Source: Nitrospirota bacterium (GTDB lineage Bacteria; Nitrospirota; JACRHJ01). From it: DNA of 19,522 nt. The stretch spans positions 1 to 19,522 of the forward strand of contig JAJYGS010000073.1 of the NCBI GenBank assembly GCA_021785055.1. Reading direction: 5' to 3'. Positions 15,394-19,522 of the stretch are shown in pieces (positions within the stretch are counted from its first letter, which is position 1; each line of letters begins with the position of its first letter). A program made the translations under genes and the position numbers. The notes below the pieces were generated by a model, which searched no databases, was not told the DNA's origin, and worked only from the letters and a program-made list of their open reading frames with translations.

Positions 15394-17625
15394 TTACAAC
15401 TGAGACGCCGTAAGCCCCAGCGGGGCGCCGGTAGTGGTATTCGCCAGAGGCTGCCGATACCATCTCATGCCCGCGGTTCCAGCCGCATTTCCCGCCGTAT
15501 GACATGTTGCGGTACACCTGGAAGTCGCATATCCGCTCCCGCCGACCCACCTGTAACTGGGGTTGGGCGGATTGGAATAAGTCCCCAGCACGAACGCGTC
15601 GTACACCATCTTTGGCTGATGCGTGCCGTGAGGGTCGTGGCAGGTCTCACAGACGATGCGGGAATCCCCCGTTCCGTCTCCGTCCGAGTCGTATATAAGG
15701 GTCGTCGGATAGCGCTTTGTGCTCCCGTAGTCGTCCAGGTGGTTCCAGTGGATGTTGGTGGGCACGTCGCCGCTGCCCGTGGCGTCCCAGTCTCCGGCGT
15801 AAAGGCCTGCCGTAGTCGAGGTATTGCGGAAATCCGAGGCCCAGGCGGAAATGTATATGGGAGTATGGACGTGCTGCGCGGACGGTTTCCCCTCTGCGGG
15901 CATCCCCAGTATCTTGGTCTGACTATGGCAGGCATAGCAGAGGGCCATGTCCGACGACGTATAGCTGCCGAGCAGCGGGACGGTATTGTATACGGCGCCC
16001 ATCCTGAATGCGGTCTTGTAGTTATTGGACGACGCCTTGTACGCGAAAGACGCCGACCCTACATGTTGCGACCTTACGTCGTGGCATTCGTTGCACTGGG
16101 TTGCGTACGGGGCCATACCGTGGCCGGTTACGTCGTAGCCGTATGTCAGGCCGTCGCCGACGACGTTTTGCGCGGTCGCGTCCACTCCGCCGGTCCCGGC
16201 GGCGGTGTTCACGATGGCCGAGCCGTCGTGGCAGGACTCGCACCAGGAGTCTTTCGTCCTTACCGTGGTATTGCCCCAGTACGTCTTTGCCATTGCCGCG
16301 CCGTTGCCGTGGCACCTGTTGCATGCCGTCGTCGTGGACAGGGGTTTCCCGTCCTTGAATATTACAAACCCGCCCACGTGTCCGGCGTTGCGGCCAATGG
16401 AAGAGTTGGCGCCGTGGCAGTCATCGCAGGACGCCTTCGGCCCCCACGGGGCCGTGAGGTGCACGCTGTGGTCGAGAAGGGCCGGAGGAGCGGTGGCGTG
16501 GCAGGTGCCGCATGCTCCGGTCGCGACGTTTGTCCATACGGGCTTATTAGTCTTGATCCCGCCGTAGAAGTTGCCGTGGCAGTACGTATTGGAGCAGGAC
16601 TGCGTCCCGCCGGTGGTGTTGCCTGCGCTGAAGGTATAGCCGCTTATCGGAGTAAAGCCGTCGAAACTGCCGGATGTATATAGGTTAAAAACCGAGAACT
16701 TTATCTCTATAATCTTGTCGGTAAGCCCGGTGTCGCCCATGCCGCCCTTGTGGCAGTAGCCGCAGGGGTAGCCGCCGTTATACGAGTTATTCACGGAATA
16801 GCTGTGGAAGGCGTGCATGCCGGCTGAGGTCTCGCCTGTGGGCGGATAGCCGTTTTTCAGTGAGCGGCCAACAAGCAGCGGCTGGCTTGTCGGCGGGTTT
16901 CCATGACAGGAATTGCAAGTCCACTTCGAACTGAAACCGTTCTGGTGGTTGTGGCAAAGAGTGCATTTCTGCCCTACATAATGCGTGTCGTGAGAGGACG
17001 TGTTGTTGTGGTAAACAGTCCTGGTATGGCAGACCTCGCATATGGACGTATGGGCCGGATAGTCGTTTCCAAGAGAATTCGCGCCCGACATCGCGCCGAA
17101 GATCACCCGCCTCACGCCGCTGTTCGGAGTGATGATTGTAGAGCGTATCATGTATCCGTTCCGGCCCGGCTGAAACGTGCCGTTCCAGTATTGGTGCGTG
17201 TTATGGCAGGTGGTGCACTGCATCGTAAAAGACTCGTATTTTGTCGTATAACCGGCGAATTTCATCTCGCGCGTCGAGTGCGTAACGACGTTCTCCGCGG
17301 CGGGCTTTGCCCAGGACGGAGCCGACGCTGACGCGCTGTGGCAGTCGAGACAGAGGTATATGCCCGGATAATTCCCGCCGGCCAGTTCGTCCTGGGACTG
17401 ATTCTTGGCGGCGGCGAGGTTCCTGCCCGACGCCCAGAGCCTCACGCCGGAGTCGAAATGGGACGAATGGCATGCGGCGCATACGTCTGAACCGTAGGAA
17501 TAGCCGTTCAGCAGAGTCATGTTATGCTTTGAATCGATGCCGCCTATCGCCGCAAACGAAACAGCCGGGATCAGCGCCGCCGCGACCGTAAAAATGAGGA
17601 TGATGTGGTTAACCGTTCGCGGCAT
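15394..17625 (-). CDS. Secreted multiheme c-type cytochrome, about 16 hemes, with CX4CH and CX3CH sites
   Basis: The product is 743 residues with signal peptide MPRTVNHIILIFTVAAALIP to SFA. I count 14 canonical sites: CAACH (49-53), CLDCH, CTTCH, CEVCH, CTLCH, CNSCH, CGYCH, CGTCH, CDDCH, CNRCH, CESCH, CNECH, CYACH and CETCH. There is also CSNTYCH (344-350, CX4CH) and CTATCH (704-709, CX3CH). CSNTYCHG followed by CGTCHATAPP matches the GSu_C4xC__C2xCH module (TIGR01904) known from Geobacter. No transmembrane or lipid anchor is visible, so the protein is periplasmic or exported to the surface. The ATG at 17625 follows GAGGG, which overlaps the stop of the upstream cytochrome gene; a longer frame exists only by using TTG at 17661 and lacks support. 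The spacing of 8 nt before it and 14 nt after it indicates one transcription unit. Confidence 0.92.
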   Translation of the reverse strand: MPRTVNHIILIFTVAAALIPAVSFAAIGGIDSKHNMTLLNGYSYGSDVCAACHSSHFDSGVRLWASGRNLAAAKNQSQDELAGGNYPGIYLCLDCHSASASAPSWAKPAAENVVTHSTREMKFAGYTTKYESFTMQCTTCHNTHQYWNGTFQPGRNGYMIRSTIITPNSGVRRVIFGAMSGANSLGNDYPAHTSICEVCHTRTVYHNNTSSHDTHYVGQKCTLCHNHQNGFSSKWTCNSCHGNPPTSQPLLVGRSLKNGYPPTGETSAGMHAFHSYSVNNSYNGGYPCGYCHKGGMGDTGLTDKIIEIKFSVFNLYTSGSFDGFTPISGYTFSAGNTTGGTQSCSNTYCHGNFYGGIKTNKPVWTNVATGACGTCHATAPPALLDHSVHLTAPWGPKASCDDCHGANSSIGRNAGHVGGFVIFKDGKPLSTTTACNRCHGNGAAMAKTYWGNTTVRTKDSWCESCHDGSAIVNTAAGTGGVDATAQNVVGDGLTYGYDVTGHGMAPYATQCNECHDVRSQHVGSASFAYKASSNNYKTAFRMGAVYNTVPLLGSYTSSDMALCYACHSQTKILGMPAEGKPSAQHVHTPIYISAWASDFRNTSTTAGLYAGDWDATGSGDVPTNIHWNHLDDYGSTKRYPTTLIYDSDGDGTGDSRIVCETCHDPHGTHQPKMVYDAFVLGTYSNPPNPSYRWVGGSGYATSRCTATCHTAGNAAGTAGMRWYRQPLANTTTGAPLGLTASQL

Positions 17626-17633
17626 CGTATCCC

Positions 17634-19522
17634 TCAATACCCTATGTGACAGAGTTCGCAAAGCGGCGCGAACTCGATGTAATTGACCGGGTCCTTGTAA
17701 ATCCTGTATGGATCCGGCGGCGCGCTGTTCGCTATCGGGTCTTTCAGGGCCGCGCGCTTAAGTATCAGGAAACCGGCCCTGCTGCTGGCTTCGTGCGGGG
17801 TATGGCAGGACTCGCAGTTCACGTGCTGGTTGAACGTCAGGGTGGCGGGAGAGCTAAAGTTCGCCAGGGTAGAGCCGTCGGCATTCATCAGTGGATGCGT
17901 GAACCCTTCCCAACCCGACGACACGTCCGTCCTTGGCGTCAGGCCGTGACATCCGGTGCAGAGGTATTTATCAACTATCTGTTCGGTGCCGCGGTTGCCG
18001 CCGATTATAACGCTCTGCACGTCGCTCGGCAGCCATTCCTTGTAACCGCCGGCCCTCGCCAGGAGCCCTGAAATCAGGTCGGTCGGCTGGTATCCGGGGG
18101 CGAGTATCGGCCCCAGGTACGGGGACTGATCGGCGTTTCCGGCGGTAATGTTCCCTACGGCGAAACTGTGGCAGGAACAGCACGTTATCTCTTTGCCCGA
18201 CTGCCCCCCGTACGTCGACTCAAGCCCCGATTCCGGCCATTTCCCTATGTGCATGGGCGGATACTGGTCGTAATACCCCGGCTGGGTGCCGTTCAGGTCT
18301 CCCTGCAACGTTATGTAATCCACCGTGAACGCCGTCGGGTCTCCCATGAAATGTGTCGACTTCCAGTTGTCGTCCGTCTGCCATGTCGGGTTGAACTTCG
18401 GATGACACATCGTGCATATGTCGCAGGCGGTGCCGTTCGCGCAGTCTATCACCAGGATGGGGGTGCAGTTGGCGTTATGCGCCCTGTGGCAGCTGGAGCA
18501 GTACAGCCAGCCGGACTTGGGGTTGCCGTAAGTGATTCCGGCGGGGAAACTCGAAGGTATCGTTATTTCTCTTGTGCTGGCATGGGCGTCGCCCGAATTG
18601 ATATTGGTGCCGCCGGTGATGTCTCCCGTCGGGTGATGCGGAAACGGAACCGAGTGGCACGACTCGCAGAACGTCTGCGAATTCGGGTCCTGTCTCAGTA
18701 TCGGGGAGTTTTTCCTGGCGCCGTGCGGTTCATGGCAGGTCGTGCAGAGAACCTCTCCGTGCTTGCCGAATACCCACCCGTCCGGCTCGTTTATCTTGAC
18801 GATCCTGCCGTCGGTCGTGTCGGTCCTGCCGTTGCAGGTGTCGTTGTCGGCGGGATGATAACTTAACGGCGCGGTTGTGCCGCCGGGGTTTGGATATGGC
18901 GGGGACGCAAGTCCGTCCGCTCTCTTTCCCCTGTGGCAGCCCTCGCAGAAATTGTCCGCGTCGTCCTTCACGGGATCGACGGTAAGAAGCTTGTAGAACG
19001 GCCCGGTGGGCAATTTGCCGTGTATGCTGTGGCAGGTGGTGCATTCCACCGTCCCGTCTGAGCCCTTTGAAAGATGCCCGCCAAGCGTCCAGTGCACGCC
19101 CAGCGTGTTTTTCCCGTTCTCCTTGGGATACGGGAACGGGAACGGCACCATGAAGCTGCTGATGGGCTCAAGCGGGATGCGCCCCTTTGTCTGGTCTTTA
19201 AGCGGCATGTGAACCGGATGGGTTCCCTCGGCGTTGTTTATGCCGTAGCCGGAGTTCTCGCGGTTCTTGTGGCACTTCTCGCACAGTTGGTTTATATCCA
19301 CCCGGAGAAACGGCCTGTGCGTATCGTCGTGCGGGTTATGACATGTGCTGCATTCGATATGGTCCTGGCTGCCGTTGGTATACGGGAGGCCGGAGCCGGA
19401 GGCGTCGTCGCCCGCCGGAAGGTCTTTAAGCTGTAGACCGTGGCTCTTCGGATTAAAGACCGTCTGGGACACATCAACGTAGGGAGAAACAATCGCCACG
19501 CCGTCGTGGCAGGAATAACATA
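17634..19522 (-). CDS. Large multiheme c-type cytochrome, 5' end beyond the window
   Basis: The frame is open to the window edge, where it reads CYSCHDGVAIVSPY, so the GTG at 19499 is internal and the true start lies outside. The visible 628 residues carry 13 CXXCH sites: CYSCH, CSTCH, CEKCH, CTTCH, CEGCH, CTTCH, CESCH, CSSCH, CTMCH, CCSCH, CTGCH, CESCH and a C-terminal CELCHIGY. Many are followed by xPH or xIHG (CSTCHNPH, CTTCHSIHG, CTTCHEPHG, CESCHTPH), the paired-CXXCH pattern of multiheme electron-transfer cytochromes. Extra cysteines sit in CDICTMCH and TCCSCH. It ends 8 nt before the next cytochrome gene, so they are cotranscribed and probably form one electron-transfer chain. Its signal peptide, total heme number and location cannot be judged from this window. 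Confidence 0.92.
   Translation of the reverse strand, partial: CYSCHDGVAIVSPYVDVSQTVFNPKSHGLQLKDLPAGDDASGSGLPYTNGSQDHIECSTCHNPHDDTHRPFLRVDINQLCEKCHKNRENSGYGINNAEGTHPVHMPLKDQTKGRIPLEPISSFMVPFPFPYPKENGKNTLGVHWTLGGHLSKGSDGTVECTTCHSIHGKLPTGPFYKLLTVDPVKDDADNFCEGCHRGKRADGLASPPYPNPGGTTAPLSYHPADNDTCNGRTDTTDGRIVKINEPDGWVFGKHGEVLCTTCHEPHGARKNSPILRQDPNSQTFCESCHSVPFPHHPTGDITGGTNINSGDAHASTREITIPSSFPAGITYGNPKSGWLYCSSCHRAHNANCTPILVIDCANGTACDICTMCHPKFNPTWQTDDNWKSTHFMGDPTAFTVDYITLQGDLNGTQPGYYDQYPPMHIGKWPESGLESTYGGQSGKEITCCSCHSFAVGNITAGNADQSPYLGPILAPGYQPTDLISGLLARAGGYKEWLPSDVQSVIIGGNRGTEQIVDKYLCTGCHGLTPRTDVSSGWEGFTHPLMNADGSTLANFSSPATLTFNQHVNCESCHTPHEASSRAGFLILKRAALKDPIANSAPPDPYRIYKDPVNYIEFAPLCELCHIGY

Noticed and set aside
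15499..16683. A 394-codon open frame on the + strand opposite the 16-heme cytochrome gene
   Set aside because: It is antisense to a gene with clear signal peptide and heme motifs, is rich in Arg, Val and Gly as expected from the complement of a GC-rich gene, and shows no family motif.
17626..17661. TTG start at 17661 for the 16-heme cytochrome
   Set aside because: It would overlap the upstream gene and adds residues before a normal signal peptide; the ATG at 17625 has a GAGGG ribosome site.
19497..19499. GTG at 19499 as start of the rightmost cytochrome
   Set aside because: The frame continues upstream through CYSCHDG, a heme site, to the window edge, so the codon is an internal valine.

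Overview
The window is a GC-rich stretch (GC-rich by eye, not counted) of a Gram-negative, probably anaerobic bacterium that makes large multiheme c-type cytochromes. Evidence for this is outer-membrane-type lipoproteins, a serine/threonine-rich outer-membrane beta-barrel, three CXXCH-rich cytochromes, the CX4CH...CXXCH heme module best known from Geobacter, and short dispersed palindromes between genes. Desulfobacterota (Geobacter-like) or Nitrospirota fits best. This is inference; no rRNA or tRNA is present to settle it.

Left part, + strand (1-6458): a tightly packed, mostly housekeeping run. It holds the 3' part of gatA, then gatB, a small lipoprotein that overlaps gatB by 4 nt, an M17 leucyl aminopeptidase (pepA), a fold-back repeat, an FmdB-type zinc-ribbon protein, an AP-endonuclease-family-2 TIM barrel protein, and a class I methyltransferase that overlaps the TIM barrel gene by 4 nt.

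Middle (6459-7298): an unusually long gap made of at least four kinds of short palindromic or duplicated repeats, followed by an AT-rich leader. Next come a 48-residue zinc-ribbon gene of the DUF5679 type (7299-7445) and a hairpin with A- and T-runs on both sides that can terminate transcription from either direction.

Right part, - strand (7513-19522, read right to left): seven consecutive co-oriented genes. They are a cytochrome with at least 13 hemes (its 5' end lies outside the window), a secreted cytochrome with about 16 hemes including one CX4CH and one CX3CH site, a secreted multi-domain protein (fibronectin III, a repeated Ig-like module and a Big_1-like domain), an outer-membrane beta-barrel interrupted near its C-terminus by an in-frame TAG, a CsgG/LpoB-like lipoprotein with its own good sigma70-type promoter, an NHL-repeat beta-propeller lipoprotein, and a 10-heme doubled-CXXCH cytochrome with an N-terminal beta-domain. 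I read this as a porin-cytochrome-like system for moving electrons across or onto the cell surface. The barrel would be the outer-membrane channel, the cytochromes the wire, and the FN3/Ig, NHL and CsgG-like proteins surface scaffold or assembly factors. The gene set is not one I can match to a characterised conduit, and that interpretation is inference. The most unusual single observation is the in-frame amber codon in the barrel, followed 57 in-frame codons later by a second stop, with convincing beta-strand sequence between them.
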